From Paraburkholderia phenoliruptrix (lineage in GTDB: Bacteria > Pseudomonadota > Gammaproteobacteria > Burkholderiales > Burkholderiaceae): a stretch of 64,000 nt of DNA. Numbering within the stretch: the stretch's first letter is position 1; each line of letters opens with the position of its first letter. This document shows positions 36,031 through 45,589 of this stretch, in pieces. Made by a program: the position numbers and the translations under genes. Under the pieces are notes generated by a model that did no database searches, was not told the DNA's origin, and saw only the letters and a list, made by a program, of their open reading frames with translations. The DNA is taken from the NCBI RefSeq assembly GCF_019511605.1, contig NZ_JAEUAV010000007.1, forward strand, positions 1 through 64,000, written 5' to 3'.

Positions 36031-36552
36031 TCAGGCCGTTTCGCGCAGCGCCACGTCGACCACCGGCGCACCCGTCAGCGCGATCAATTCCTGCGCGGTC
36101 AGATTGAACACCGCGTGCGGATGGCCGGCCGCGGCCCACAGGCTGTCGAGCGCGAGCAGATCCTCGTCGATCAGCGTGACCGGTTCGACCGCATGGCCGA
36201 CCGGACACACGCCGCCAATCGCATAGCCGGTTTTCTCGCGGACGAACTTCGCGTCCGCGCGGCCAATTTCGCCCACCTGTGCGGCGACCTTTTTTTCATC
36301 CACGCGATTGGCCCCGCTCGCGACCACCAGCACCGGCGCGTCGTCTTCGCGGCGGCGAAACAGGATCGACTTGGCGATCTGCGCGACGGAGCAGCCGAGG
36401 CCGGCGGCGGCTTCGGCGGAAGTCTTGCCGGTTTCCGGCAGCATCACGATGCGGCCCGCGTGACCGCGTTCGCGCAGCAGCAGTGCGACGCGTCGAGCGG
36501 AATCGGGCAACGCGGTGAGGTCGTCGGAGTCGAGAAAAGCATGGTCCGTCAT
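36031..36552 (-). CDS. YbaK/EbsC-family aminoacyl-tRNA deacylase-like protein
   Basis: Trans-editing domain related to ProRS INS and YbaK, which deacylate mischarged Cys- or Ala-tRNA(Pro). 173 aa from the ATG at 36552 (AGGA about eight bases upstream). A GTG at 36597 overlapping the lyase stop (GTGA) would add 15 residues and is a real alternative because of coupling. Family blocks: [23 protein letters not shown], with the conserved Lys, then [17 protein letters not shown] and [12 protein letters not shown]. Cytoplasmic. The placement in an acyl-CoA operon is odd but seems tight. Confidence 0.9.
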   Translation of the reverse strand: MTDHAFLDSDDLTALPDSARRVALLLRERGHAGRIVMLPETGKTSAEAAAGLGCSVAQIAKSILFRRREDDAPVLVVASGANRVDEKKVAAQVGEIGRADAKFVREKTGYAIGGVCPVGHAVEPVTLIDEDLLALDSLWAAAGHPHAVFNLTAQELIALTGAPVVDVALRETA

Positions 36553-36593
36553 CGTTTCAAGTCCTGTTGGTTGGTCAGCCTGGTTCGGAGTGT

Positions 36594-37520
36594 TCACACG
36601 CAGTTGGCCGCCTCGCTGCGCGCCTTTGCAAGCAACGCCTTGCCCGCGCGCGACACGTTCGGCCGGCCTATCGCCGTCGAGATGAAATCGCCGATGGCGA
36701 CGACCTGCGCGAGGTCGATACCGGTTTGAATGCCGAGGCCGTTCATCAGGTACAGCACGTCTTCGGTCGCGACATTGCCGGTTGCGCCCTTCGCGTACGG
36801 ACAGCCGCCGAGCCCCGCCACCGACGCGTGATAGATCTCGATGCCTTCCTGCAAAGCGGCATAAATGTTCGCGAGCGCCTGGCCGTAGGTGTCGTGAAAG
36901 TGCCCGGAGAGCCGCTCACGCGGAAACACGCGGGTCACTGCCTCGAATATTTCGCGCGTGCGTTTGGGCGTGCCCACGCCGATCGTATCCGCGATGTCGA
37001 TCTCGTCGCAGCCGAGCGCCGCGAAGCGCTGCACCACGTCGACCACCGACGCAACCGGCACCTCGCCCTGATACGGGCAGCCGAGCGCGCACGAAACGCT
37101 GCCGCGCATGCGCAGACCATGCTGTTTGGCCGCCTGTGCGACCGGCGTGAACCGTTCGATGCTTTCCGCGATGCTGCAATTGATGTTCTTCTGCGAGAAC
37201 GCTTCGCTCGCCGCGCCGAAGATCACGATTTCGTCGGCGCGTGCGGCCAGCGCGGCTTCGAAGCCGCGCAGATTCGGCGTCAGCACCGAATAGAGCGTGC
37301 CGGGGCGGCGCTCGATGCCGGCCATCACGTCGGCGCCGTCGGCCATTTGCGGCACCCACTTCGGCGACACGAACGACGCGGCCTCGACGTTGCGAAAACC
37401 CGCTGCGGAGAGCTGGTTGATCAACTCCACCTTGGTTGCGGTAGGGACGAAATCCTTTTCGTTTTGCAGGCCGTCACGCGGGCCGACTTCGACGATCTTC
37501 ACTTGCTGCGGTACGTTCAT
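36594..37520 (-). CDS. mvaB: Hydroxymethylglutaryl-CoA lyase
   Basis: Cleaves HMG-CoA to acetyl-CoA and acetoacetate, the last step of leucine and isovalerate catabolism. 308 aa, DRE-TIM barrel. Signatures: VEVGPRDGLQNE (11-22; catalytic Arg and metal-binding Asp), the SGHFHDTYG metal-binding histidines and the C-terminal loop GLGGCPYAKGATGNVATED with the catalytic Cys. AGGAG precedes the ATG. It heads the operon mvaB - ybaK-like - DUF1289 - MaoC-like - MBL. No methylcrotonyl-CoA carboxylase genes are in the window. Confidence 0.95.
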   Translation of the reverse strand: MNVPQQVKIVEVGPRDGLQNEKDFVPTATKVELINQLSAAGFRNVEAASFVSPKWVPQMADGADVMAGIERRPGTLYSVLTPNLRGFEAALAARADEIVIFGAASEAFSQKNINCSIAESIERFTPVAQAAKQHGLRMRGSVSCALGCPYQGEVPVASVVDVVQRFAALGCDEIDIADTIGVGTPKRTREIFEAVTRVFPRERLSGHFHDTYGQALANIYAALQEGIEIYHASVAGLGGCPYAKGATGNVATEDVLYLMNGLGIQTGIDLAQVVAIGDFISTAIGRPNVSRAGKALLAKARSEAANCV

Positions 37521-37593
37521 GTTGTGTCTCCTCTAGGTGATCCACGCAACCAACCTGCGGCAGCGGTGCGCCTGAAAATAGGGTCAACGCCGG

Positions 37594-38535
37594 TCAATAT
37601 CCGCGCTCGATACTCACGACACCGCTGACGGCTTCGCCGCGTTCGAGCGCGAGCAGCTTCTGCGCGATCTGTGCGACGCTTTCTTCACGCAACGTGAGCG
37701 CCGACACGTGCGGCGTGATCGCGATGCGCGGCTCCTGCCAGAACGGATGATCTGGTGGCAGCGGCTCGTGCTGGAATACGTCGAGCGTGGCGGCGGCGAT
37801 TTGACCGCTCGCGAGCGCGTCGAGCAGATCGGCTTCCACGAGATGCGCGCCGCGCGCCACGTTAATCAGATACGCGCCGCGCGCGAGCTTCGAAAAGGTG
37901 CGGGCGTTCAGCACGTTCGCGGTATCCGGCGTATGCGGCAGCAGGTTGACGAGTACTTTCAGGCCGTCGAGAAACGCGTCGAACCCGGCTTGCCCGGCAA
38001 AGGTGGCGATGCCTTCCACCTGCTTCACGCTGCGGCTATAACCGCGCACCGGCATGCCGAGTGCCGCGACCGATTGCGCGACATGTGCGCCGAGCACGCC
38101 GAGGCCTAGCACGCCGACGGTGAAGGTCTCACGCGGATGCGGGTCGAGTACCTGCCAGCGGCGCTCGCGCTGCAAGGTCTGATATTCGTCGAAGCGGCGC
38201 AGATAACGCAGCACGGCGTGCATCACGTACTCGGCCATTTGCGGCGCCATGCCGGTGTCTTCGAGGCGAATCAACTGTGCGTTGCGCGGCAGGCTGCCGG
38301 GATGCTCGCGCTCCAGCGCGAGGATCGCGTCGACGCCCGCACCGAGATTGAAGATCGCACGCAAATTGGCGCGCCCGGCCAGCAACTCGCGCGGCGGACG
38401 CCACACCACAGCGAAATCGGCGGGCGCCGTGTCGCCGGGCCGCCACTCGCGCAGTTCGGCTTGGGGCAGCACGCGGGCGAAGTCGCGCAGCCAGAGTGCG
38501 GCTTCATTATTCGGCATATAGAAGAGAATCTTCAT
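37594..38535 (-). CDS. ghrA: Glyoxylate/hydroxypyruvate reductase A-like D-2-hydroxyacid dehydrogenase
   Basis: NAD(P)H-dependent reductase of glyoxylate to glycolate and hydroxypyruvate to glycerate. 313 aa from the ATG at 38535, the only start compatible with the family; the longer frame is basic nonsense. Rossmann motif GVLGLGVLGAHVAQS, then the catalytic Arg in NVARGAHLVEADLL, the Glu in DVFQHEPLPPDHPFW, and the His in ITPHVSA. The start MKILFYMPNNEA matches GhrA-type proteins. It lies 73 bp upstream of mvaB in the same direction, so readthrough is possible. Confidence 0.9.
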   Translation of the reverse strand: MKILFYMPNNEAALWLRDFARVLPQAELREWRPGDTAPADFAVVWRPPRELLAGRANLRAIFNLGAGVDAILALEREHPGSLPRNAQLIRLEDTGMAPQMAEYVMHAVLRYLRRFDEYQTLQRERRWQVLDPHPRETFTVGVLGLGVLGAHVAQSVAALGMPVRGYSRSVKQVEGIATFAGQAGFDAFLDGLKVLVNLLPHTPDTANVLNARTFSKLARGAYLINVARGAHLVEADLLDALASGQIAAATLDVFQHEPLPPDHPFWQEPRIAITPHVSALTLREESVAQIAQKLLALERGEAVSGVVSIERGY

Positions 38536-38857
38536 GCGGCGGCTCCGTTGTGTGAGGACCGGCTCGCGTTCGCGCCGCATGCGAAACGCACGCGGCAACG
38601 CGGCTGCGAAGCTGGCGACGGCTGAGGCGCGGCGCGCGACGCACAAGGCATGAGGGCTCCTCCTTTTATGGGTAGGCTTCATTCTACTTTTTCGTCGACG
38701 ATTCCGCGCGATTGCGCACGACCGTGCGCCGCGGCCTTTGCCCTGCGGCCTTTGTCCTGCGCTCACACCGGCCCATAAACAAAGCACAAAAACTTGGTTC
38801 GTCCGCATGCCACGCGGCGGGACAATGGCTACCCGGTTTCTCTTTCGAGGGACAGAC
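38536..38857. other. Divergent intergenic region, nothing specific seen
   Basis: 322 bp separating ghrA (leftward) from a serine hydrolase gene (rightward). It must carry both promoters; I see no confident motif or repeat. Confidence 0.45.
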
Positions 38858-39460
38858 ATGCATTCATGCGCAAGATCGCCGTGGCCGCCGCGGCTCGTCA
38901 CCGTTCCGGGGCTGCATGGCAGCGAGGGCGCCCACTGGCAGACGTGGCTCGAGCGTCAGTTCGCGCGCTCGCTGCGCGTCGAGCAGGCCGATTGGGACTC
39001 GCCCGACATCGCCGGCTGGGCCAACTCGCTGTGCGAGTTGCTCGCGCGCGAGCGCGGCCCGTTCGTGCTCGCCGCGCATAGCTTCGGCTGCCTCGCCACG
39101 GCTCACGCGTTGCAGCAGGCATCGTATGCGAACGAGGTGGTCGGCGTGCTGTTCGTCGCGCCGGCCAGCCCGCAAAAGTTCGCGTTCGCGGGGACGTTCG
39201 AGGCGCGGCGCCTCGGCGTGCCGTCAATCCTGATCGGCAGCGAAACGGACCCGTGGATGTCGCTTGCCGGCTCGCGCGAACTCGCGCAGCGTTTGGGCAG
39301 CGCTTTCGTCAATCTCGGCGATGCGGGGCATATCAACACCGCGGCGGGATTCGGACCGTGGCCGCGGGCGAGGTACTTCATCGACACGCTGGTGCACTGC
39401 GCCGCGCCGCTGCGTTTCCGCGACGAGCCGCTCGAAGTCGCGCAGCATGCGCTGGTTTGA
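38858..39460 (+). CDS. RBBP9/YdeN-family serine hydrolase
   Basis: Small alpha/beta hydrolase of the RBBP9/YdeN (DUF1234-like) family. 200 aa from the ATG at 38858 with GAGG seven bases upstream. Catalytic triad: S75 in AHSFGC, Asp in GSETDPWMS, His in GDAGHINTAAGFGPWP, the usual family ending. The N-terminal VTVPGLHGSEGAHWQTWLE is also diagnostic. Cytoplasmic; natural substrate unknown. It is followed by a sulfate-binding protein gene 185 bp downstream. Confidence 0.9.
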   Translation: MHSCARSPWPPRLVTVPGLHGSEGAHWQTWLERQFARSLRVEQADWDSPDIAGWANSLCELLARERGPFVLAAHSFGCLATAHALQQASYANEVVGVLFVAPASPQKFAFAGTFEARRLGVPSILIGSETDPWMSLAGSRELAQRLGSAFVNLGDAGHINTAAGFGPWPRARYFIDTLVHCAAPLRFRDEPLEVAQHALV

Positions 39461-39645
39461 CGGTGGGTCGAAATAGGCGGCGTATCGATGTGTGCGCCGA
39501 TGCGTATGAACACCGTGCATCGGGTACTCGCGCACCGCGCCGTTTAGGCGTGGCCACGCGGCGTCTGAACACGATCCGCTAGAATCCCGCTACAGGCCGC
39601 GCGATGGCGCGGCCACGGCTTTTTATCATCGACAGCGGGGACAAC

Positions 39646-40677
39646 ATGGCAGGCAGGACGGGGACATTGCGCTGGCTGGCGGCCGGCGTCGCGGCAATCG
39701 CGCTCGGCTTCGGGCTCGGCGGTACATCGGTCGCGTATGCGGACGTGTCGCTGATGAATGTGTCATACGACGTGACGCGCGAGTTGTATAAGGACATCAA
39801 TGCGGGCTTTATCGCCGCGTACAAGCAGAAAAGCGGCGAGACCGTGTCGATTCGCCAGTCGCATGGCGCGTCGAGCGCACAGGCGTTGTCGGTATTGCAG
39901 GGCTTGCAGGCCGACGTCGTGACAATGAACCAGCCGAACGACATCGACCTGCTTGCGGAAAAAGGCCAACTGCTGCCCGCGAACTGGCGTGCCCGTCTGC
40001 CGAACGACAGCGCGCCGTACACCACCACGATGGTGTTCCTCGTGCGCAAGGGCAATCCGAAGCACATCAAGGACTGGGACGACCTCGCCAAACCGGGCGT
40101 GCAGGTGGTGATCGCGAATCCGAAAACCTCCGGCAACGGACGCTATACGTACCTCGCCGCGTGGGGTTATCGCAAGCAGCATGGCGGTACGGACGCAGAC
40201 GCGCTCAACTTCGAAAAGGCCATTTTCAAAAACGTGCCGGTGCTCGATACGGGCGGCCGCGGCGCGACTACCACGTTCACGCAACGCGGCATCGGCGACG
40301 TGCTGGTCACGTTTGAAAACGAAGTCGCGCTAATGAACAGCGGCGTGGGCGCGGGAAACTTCGAGGCGGTGTACCCGTCGGTGAGCCTGCTTGCCGCGCC
40401 GCCTGTGTCGCTTGTCGACAAGGTGGTCGACAAGCGCGGCACGCGCAAGGAGGCGCAGGCGTACCTCGACTACCTGTGGTCGCCCGCTGCACAGGAGATC
40501 ATCGCGCAACATCATCTGCGTCCGCGCGACAGCAACGTGCTGGCGAAACACGCTGCCGAATTCAAGCCGATCAAGACCTTCACCGTCGAAGAAATGTTCG
40601 GCAGCTGGCAAAAAGCGCAGCAAACCCATTTCTCCGACGGCGGGACTTTCGACCAGATCGTGGTCGACAGGAAGTAA
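39646..40677 (+). CDS. sbp: Periplasmic sulfate-binding protein (Sbp/CysP type)
   Basis: Substrate-binding component for the CysTWA sulfate/thiosulfate ABC importer. 343 aa from the ATG at 39646 (GGGGA site); the frame is open from 39604. The signal peptide ends at about 32 (SVAYA before DVSLMNVSYD). Signatures: NVSYDVTRELYKDINAGF, SHGASSAQALSVLQGLQADVVTMNQ (sulfate-binding Ser/Gly loop), NPKTSGNGRYTYLAAWGY, and TTTFTQRGIGDVLVTFENE. No cysT, cysW or cysA gene is adjacent, so it would rely on a transporter encoded elsewhere. Confidence 0.93.
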   Translation: MAGRTGTLRWLAAGVAAIALGFGLGGTSVAYADVSLMNVSYDVTRELYKDINAGFIAAYKQKSGETVSIRQSHGASSAQALSVLQGLQADVVTMNQPNDIDLLAEKGQLLPANWRARLPNDSAPYTTTMVFLVRKGNPKHIKDWDDLAKPGVQVVIANPKTSGNGRYTYLAAWGYRKQHGGTDADALNFEKAIFKNVPVLDTGGRGATTTFTQRGIGDVLVTFENEVALMNSGVGAGNFEAVYPSVSLLAAPPVSLVDKVVDKRGTRKEAQAYLDYLWSPAAQEIIAQHHLRPRDSNVLAKHAAEFKPIKTFTVEEMFGSWQKAQQTHFSDGGTFDQIVVDRK

Positions 40678-40683
40678 CGCGTC

Positions 40684-41790
40684 TTACGCGGGAGCGCAAC
40701 CGTGTTCGCAGCCGCTCTTGTCGAGCGGCATTTGCTGGGCTGCCTCGGCACGAATGCCCAGACGCGAAAGCAGTTTGCGGTCCGCTTCCGCTTGCGGGTT
40801 GCTGGTCGTCAGCAACTGATCGCCGTAGAAGATCGAATTCGCGCCCGCGAGAAAGCACATGGCCTGCAGCGCCTCGTCCATCTGCTCGCGGCCTGCCGAC
40901 AGACGCACCATTGCACGCGGCATCGTGATGCGGGCAATCGCGATTGTCCGTACGAACTCGAACGGATCGATTGCTTCCGTGCCGGTTAGCGGGGTGCCTT
41001 CCACCTGCACCAGGTTGTTGATCGGCACGGACTCCGGATACGGGTCCATGTTCGCCAGTTGCGCAATCAGGCCCGCGCGTTCGCGGCGCGACTCGCCCAA
41101 GCCCACTATCCCGCCGCAGCACACGTTGATGCCCGCGTCGCGCACGCGCTCGAGCGTGTCCAGACGATCCTGGTACGTGCGCGTGGAAATGATCTGGCCG
41201 TAGAACTCCGGCGAGGTGTCGAGATTGTGGTTGTAGTAGTCGAGCCCTGCCTCGCGCAAGGCTTGCGCCTGGTGCGTTTCCAGCATGCCGAGCGTCACGC
41301 AGGTTTCCAATCCCATTGCCTTTACGCCGCGAATCATGTCCTTGATCGGCTCGAGATGCCGGTCTTTCGGATTGCGCCACGCGGCCCCCATGCAGAAGCG
41401 CGTCGCGCCGTTTTCCTTGGCGGCTTTCGCTGCGGCGAGCACTTCGTCCACCGGCATCAGCTTGTCCGCTTGCAGGCCCGTGTCGTGGTGTACCGACTGC
41501 GGACAATACGCGCAATCTTCTTCGCAACCGCCGGTCTTGATCGACAGCAATGTGGACAGTTGCACCGTGTTCGCGTCGAAATGCTCGCGGTGCGTTTGCT
41601 GTGCGCGGAACATGAGGTCGTTGAACGGCAGTTCGTACAACGCGACGATGTCGGCGACACGCCAGCGCGCGAGTTGTTTGCCCGCGAGGGCGGCGTTTGC
41701 GTTCGCGTTGGCATTGGCATTGGCATTGGCATTGACGTTGCCGGCGGCGGCCGTGGCCGCAGGCGACGCGGCGGTGTTCAGTTGGGTCAT
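40684..41790 (-). CDS. bioB: Biotin synthase
   Basis: Radical-SAM enzyme inserting sulfur into dethiobiotin. 368 aa from the ATG at 41790, somewhat longer than the E. coli enzyme (346). The SAM-cluster cysteines are C89, C93 and C96 ([13 protein letters not shown]). The [2Fe-2S] ligands lie in [22 protein letters not shown] and the Arg of [15 protein letters not shown]. The N-terminus carries an unusual Ala/Asn run, (Asn-Ala)n at residues 20-33, encoded by a hexanucleotide repeat before the conserved [20 protein letters not shown]. It is the last gene of the bioA-F-D-B operon, 35 bp after bioD. It is convergent with sbp, six bases apart. Confidence 0.97.
   Translation of the reverse strand: MTQLNTAASPAATAAAGNVNANANANANANANAALAGKQLARWRVADIVALYELPFNDLMFRAQQTHREHFDANTVQLSTLLSIKTGGCEEDCAYCPQSVHHDTGLQADKLMPVDEVLAAAKAAKENGATRFCMGAAWRNPKDRHLEPIKDMIRGVKAMGLETCVTLGMLETHQAQALREAGLDYYNHNLDTSPEFYGQIISTRTYQDRLDTLERVRDAGINVCCGGIVGLGESRRERAGLIAQLANMDPYPESVPINNLVQVEGTPLTGTEAIDPFEFVRTIAIARITMPRAMVRLSAGREQMDEALQAMCFLAGANSIFYGDQLLTTSNPQAEADRKLLSRLGIRAEAAQQMPLDKSGCEHGCAPA
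41693..41740. repeat. In-frame hexanucleotide tandem repeat in bioB
   Basis: Eight 6-bp units: three GCGTTN variants (41693-41710), four identical GCATTG (41711-41734) and ACGTTG (41735-41740). On the coding strand they encode alternating Asn and Ala. Because the unit is 6 bp, changes in copy number alter protein length without shifting frame. Confidence 0.85.
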
Positions 41791-41825
41791 GTGGTCAATC
41801 CTCATGAATGGATGAGATGTTCGAT

Positions 41826-42575
41826 TCAGCGCTGCGAGTGACGCAGTGTCTGCAATAGCTGTTCAATGTCGAGCCTTTCGGCGGCAAGTTCCGGCGATGC
41901 CGGACTCATACGCGGCACGATGCCAAGCAACGGCGCGTGATGCTCACGCGCGAGGTGCTCACGGATCGACGCGATGTTTTCGTCGGGAAAGGTCATGTCC
42001 GGATCGACGCGATTCGCGACCCAGCCGGCAAGCGTGAGACCGCGCGCGGCAATGGAGTCGGCGGTCAGCAGCGCGTGATTGATGCAGCCAAGCCGCATGC
42101 CCACCACCAGCACGACCGGCAGGTTCAACGCGACGGCGAGATCGGCGGTGTCCTGCGTCGCGGTCATGGGCACGCGAAAACCGCCTACGCCTTCCACGAC
42201 CACGACGTCCGCGTGCGTGAGCGCTTGCCGGTGGCAGGCCACGATGTGGTCGATGTCGAATGCGACGTTTTCCAGCGCCGCCGCGATATGCGGCGCGGCC
42301 GGTTCCTTTAGCAGATACGGCGTGCGCATTTCGGGCGGCAGCAATACGTTCGACGCTGCGTCGAGCTGATCCGCGTCTTCGTTGTGCAATTCGCCGTTTA
42401 GCTCGAATGCACCCGCGGCAATCGGCTTCATCGCTGCGGCTCGCAGTCCCTCGCGAGCGAAACCGCGCAGCAATGCGGACGAAACGAAGGTCTTGCCGAT
42501 TTCCGTATCCGTGCCGGTAACAAATAGCGACATCGCGTGCGGCGGCGCCTGATGAGCAGAGGGTAGCGAGGTCAT
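41826..42575 (-). CDS. bioD: Dethiobiotin synthetase
   Basis: ATP-dependent carboxylation and ring closure of 7,8-diaminopelargonate to dethiobiotin. 249 aa. P-loop GTDTEIGKT at residues 21-29, conserved [22 protein letters not shown] and the nucleotide-specificity WVANRVDP block. The first 14 residues precede the usual start ([15 protein letters not shown]), so an internal ATG at 42533 is an alternative start. The first ATG overlaps the bioF stop by four bases (ATGA), which favours the longer form. Confidence 0.96.
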   Translation of the reverse strand: MTSLPSAHQAPPHAMSLFVTGTDTEIGKTFVSSALLRGFAREGLRAAAMKPIAAGAFELNGELHNEDADQLDAASNVLLPPEMRTPYLLKEPAAPHIAAALENVAFDIDHIVACHRQALTHADVVVVEGVGGFRVPMTATQDTADLAVALNLPVVLVVGMRLGCINHALLTADSIAARGLTLAGWVANRVDPDMTFPDENIASIREHLAREHHAPLLGIVPRMSPASPELAAERLDIEQLLQTLRHSQR

Positions 42576-43756
42576 GCTGTTCGCGCTCCTGTCTGTTGCA
42601 AGCCTGCTTCGAGACGGTCGAGGTCCTCATGCGAATGCGCCGCCGACAGCGAAATGCGCAAGCGTGAGGTGCCTGTCGGCACGGTAGGCGGGCGGATCGC
42701 GGGAACCCATAGGCCCGCGCGATCGAGCGAGGCGGCGATTTCTAACGTGGCCTCGTTCGCGCCGATGATGAGCGGTTGCACGGCAGTATGCGAATCGACC
42801 GGAAGCCACGGCGTGGTCTTGAGCATCGCGCGCGTGCGTTCGATCAGTTGCCGAAGATGCGCGCGCCGCTCATCGCCTTCCGTGCCACCGATAATGCGCA
42901 GGCTTGCCGACACCGCGTGCGCGGCGGCCGGCACCGAGGCCGTGGTGAAGATGTAAGGACGCGCCCGCTGCACGAGCCATTCGATCACCGTCTCGTGCGC
43001 CGCGACGAATGCGCCCGACACGCCGGCCGCTTTGCCGAGCGTGCCGATGGAAATGAGGTTCGGCGAGCGCAGCGCCGCTTCGGCAACCGCGCCGCGTCCT
43101 TGTGGGCCGAGCACGCCGAAACCGTGTGCGTCGTCGACGATCAGCCATGCGCCATGCCGTTCCGCGAGTTCGAGCAAGCGCGGCAGCGGCGCGATGTCGC
43201 CGTCCATGCTGAACACGGTGTCAGAGACGATGACTTTCACGTCTGCGTCCGACGCGTCGAGCATTGCGCTCAACGCGTCCATATCGCAGTGCGGATAGAT
43301 CTGCACGTCGGCTCGCGACAAGCGCGCGCCGTCGATCAGCGATGCGTGATTCAGCGCATCCGAAAAGAGCGTCGTGCCGCGGCCCACGAGCGCGGTGAGC
43401 GTCGCGAGGTTCGCCATGTACCCGGTGCTGAAGTAAAGCGCGCGCGGCGCGTCGACAAAGCCGCCGACGAACTCCGCGAGGTCGTCTTCGAGCTGCGCAT
43501 GCGCGCGCGAGTGGCCGCCTAGCAGGTGCGAACCGCCGCTGCCCGCGCCAAAGCGTTGTGCGCCTTCGGCAATGGCCGCGATCAGTTGCGGATGCGCGGC
43601 AAGCCCGAGGTAGTCATTGCTAGCGAAGCCGATTATTTCGCGGCCGTCGACGCTCATGTGAGCCGCGCAAGGCGTGTCGGCCGTGCGGCGGCGCCGGCGC
43701 AGGCCGCGCTCGTCGATCTCCCGCAGTCCTTGAGCGAGCGTGTCGAGAAGATGCAT
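42572..43756 (-). CDS. bioF: 8-amino-7-oxononanoate synthase
   Basis: PLP enzyme condensing pimeloyl-ACP/CoA with L-alanine. 394 aa from the ATG at 43756, which shares one base with the bioA stop (TAATG), so translation is coupled. Motifs: [50 protein letters not shown] and the PLP Lys in [13 protein letters not shown]. The long frame extending beyond the ATG is an antisense artefact inside bioA. Confidence 0.97.
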   Translation of the reverse strand: MHLLDTLAQGLREIDERGLRRRRRTADTPCAAHMSVDGREIIGFASNDYLGLAAHPQLIAAIAEGAQRFGAGSGGSHLLGGHSRAHAQLEDDLAEFVGGFVDAPRALYFSTGYMANLATLTALVGRGTTLFSDALNHASLIDGARLSRADVQIYPHCDMDALSAMLDASDADVKVIVSDTVFSMDGDIAPLPRLLELAERHGAWLIVDDAHGFGVLGPQGRGAVAEAALRSPNLISIGTLGKAAGVSGAFVAAHETVIEWLVQRARPYIFTTASVPAAAHAVSASLRIIGGTEGDERRAHLRQLIERTRAMLKTTPWLPVDSHTAVQPLIIGANEATLEIAASLDRAGLWVPAIRPPTVPTGTSRLRISLSAAHSHEDLDRLEAGLQQTGARTA

Positions 43757-45117
43757 TAGCGCACCTCCGCCAGAGTGGCGTCGAAAGTTTCGCGCGTGCG
43801 CGAGGCGAGCAGCGCGAGTTCTTCGTCGTTGAGAATGTACGGGGGCATCAGGTACACGGTGGTCGAGATGGGGCGCAGCAGCAACTCGCGCTGCAACGCA
43901 TTTTCGAAGAAGCGGCGCGAAAATGTTCGGGCATCCTGATCGTTGTCGATCACCGCGTCGAACGCGAAGATGGTTCCGCATTGACGCAGGTTGCGCACGT
44001 TCGGGTGCTGCGCGAGTGGCGCAAGCGCGGCCTTCAACGTAGCCGATTTTTGCCGGTTGACGGCGAGCACGTTGTCGCTCGCGAACAGGTCGAGCGTGGC
44101 GAGCGCCGCGCGGCATGCGAGCGGATTGCCGGTGTACGAATGGGAGTGCAGGAAACCGCGCGCGGTGTCGTCGTGATAGAAGGCGGCGAAGATTTCGTCG
44201 CGCGAAAGCACGATGGAAAGCGGCAGATAACCGCCGCTAATGCCTTTGGACAGACACAGGAAATCCGGCCAGATGCCGGCCTGTTCACAGGCGAAAAAAG
44301 TGCCCGTGCGGCCGCAGCCGACGGCAATTTCATCCGCGATCAGATGCACGCCGTACTGATCGCATAGCGCACCCAAGCCGGCAATGTAGGACGCGTCGTG
44401 CATGGCCATGCCTGCTGCGCATTGCACCAGCGGCTCCACGATCAGCGCGGCGATTTTCTCGGCGCGCGCTTCGAATAGCGCGCGCACGTGTTGCAGCGCG
44501 CGACGTGCGACGTCTGCGGCTGATTCGCCCGCTTCAGCGAGCCGCGCGTCCGGCGAGGCCACCACGTGAGCGTTGCGAATGAGCGGATCGTACGCGTCCT
44601 TGAACAGTGCGACGTCCGTCACGCCCAACGCGCCGATGGTCTCGCCGTGATAGCTGTTGGCAATGCAGACGAATTCCTGCTTGTCGGCGAAACCGCGATT
44701 GCGCCAGGAATGGAAGCTCATTTTGAGCGCGATTTCCACGGCCGAGGCGCCGTCCGATGCGAAGAACGCATGGCCCAACGTGTTGCTGGTGAGCGCGCTG
44801 AGGCGCTCGGCAAGTTCGACGGCCGGCTCGTGCGTGCAGCCGGCGAGCATCGCGTGTTCGAGCGTATCGAGCTGGTCTTTGAGCGCTGCGTTGATGCGCG
44901 GATTCGCGTGGCCGAACAGATTGACCCACCACGAACTGATCGCGTCGAGATAGCGATGGCCTGCTCGGTCGTAGAGCCACGCGCCTTGACCGCGCGCAAC
45001 GGGTACGAGCGGCAACCGCTCGTGATGCTTCATCTGCGTGCACGGATGCCAGACCGCGCGCAGGCTGCGGGCGATCCAGTCTTCTGTCGATTTCGGTGAG
45101 GTTGCTGAATTTTCCAA
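43756..45117 (-). CDS. bioA: Adenosylmethionine-8-amino-7-oxononanoate aminotransferase (TTG start)
   Basis: PLP aminotransferase that uses SAM as amino donor to make 7,8-diaminopelargonate. 453 aa. The start is TTG at 45117, with GGAG six bases upstream (coding strand GGAGTACTCCTTG). No in-frame ATG precedes the conserved [15 protein letters not shown]. Motifs: [57 protein letters not shown] and the PLP Lys in [14 protein letters not shown]. It is the first gene of bioA-F-D-B. I see no textbook BirA, BioR or BioQ operator in front. Confidence 0.96.
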   Translation of the reverse strand: MENSATSPKSTEDWIARSLRAVWHPCTQMKHHERLPLVPVARGQGAWLYDRAGHRYLDAISSWWVNLFGHANPRINAALKDQLDTLEHAMLAGCTHEPAVELAERLSALTSNTLGHAFFASDGASAVEIALKMSFHSWRNRGFADKQEFVCIANSYHGETIGALGVTDVALFKDAYDPLIRNAHVVASPDARLAEAGESAADVARRALQHVRALFEARAEKIAALIVEPLVQCAAGMAMHDASYIAGLGALCDQYGVHLIADEIAVGCGRTGTFFACEQAGIWPDFLCLSKGISGGYLPLSIVLSRDEIFAAFYHDDTARGFLHSHSYTGNPLACRAALATLDLFASDNVLAVNRQKSATLKAALAPLAQHPNVRNLRQCGTIFAFDAVIDNDQDARTFSRRFFENALQRELLLRPISTTVYLMPPYILNDEELALLASRTRETFDATLAEVR

Positions 45118-45589
45118 GGAGTACTCCGGTGCTTGAGTGCCGCTGCTGTTGGTCTTGTTATGGTTTTCGGGCGTGGCGCGGGTGGATTTTTGCGCTGCGC
45201 CGCAGCCCGAAGGTCAGCGTGCGGGGTCGAGATTAGCGGTTTATTTCCGCCTTTGCACTAGGGCTCGCGGCTCGTTTTCCGCCTTGCGGTGCGGGGTTCG
45301 GCGCAGATCGGCGCAGCTGGTTTGCGTTCGGAATCGAAGGTCGCAGATGGGCGGAGTTGGCGACGGAAAAGTATTGGGTGGGGTCGGACGGAAAAGAGGG
45401 CGTCTGGCGGTTTTTCACCAGTTGGACGCGGACGGCGAACTGTCTGCTCATGTCGTTCGCGCAGCCGCGACCGATCGTCGAGCTGCACGAAGCACGTTAG
45501 TATGGCTAACTGAATTCGGGGATAGGGCAGCGCCCAACTGTCGTTGGGACGTACGCGAATCGGGGAGATACCGGGGAGTTTGCGGGGTC
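45118..45589. other. Intergenic region upstream of bioA
   Basis: 472 bp between an exported hydrolase and bioA, both leftward, so it holds the bio promoter. An inverted repeat GTTAG/CTAAC lies at about 45496-45510. I cannot point to -35/-10 boxes, and the known biotin-operator consensuses are not visible. No gene is convincing. Confidence 0.45.
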
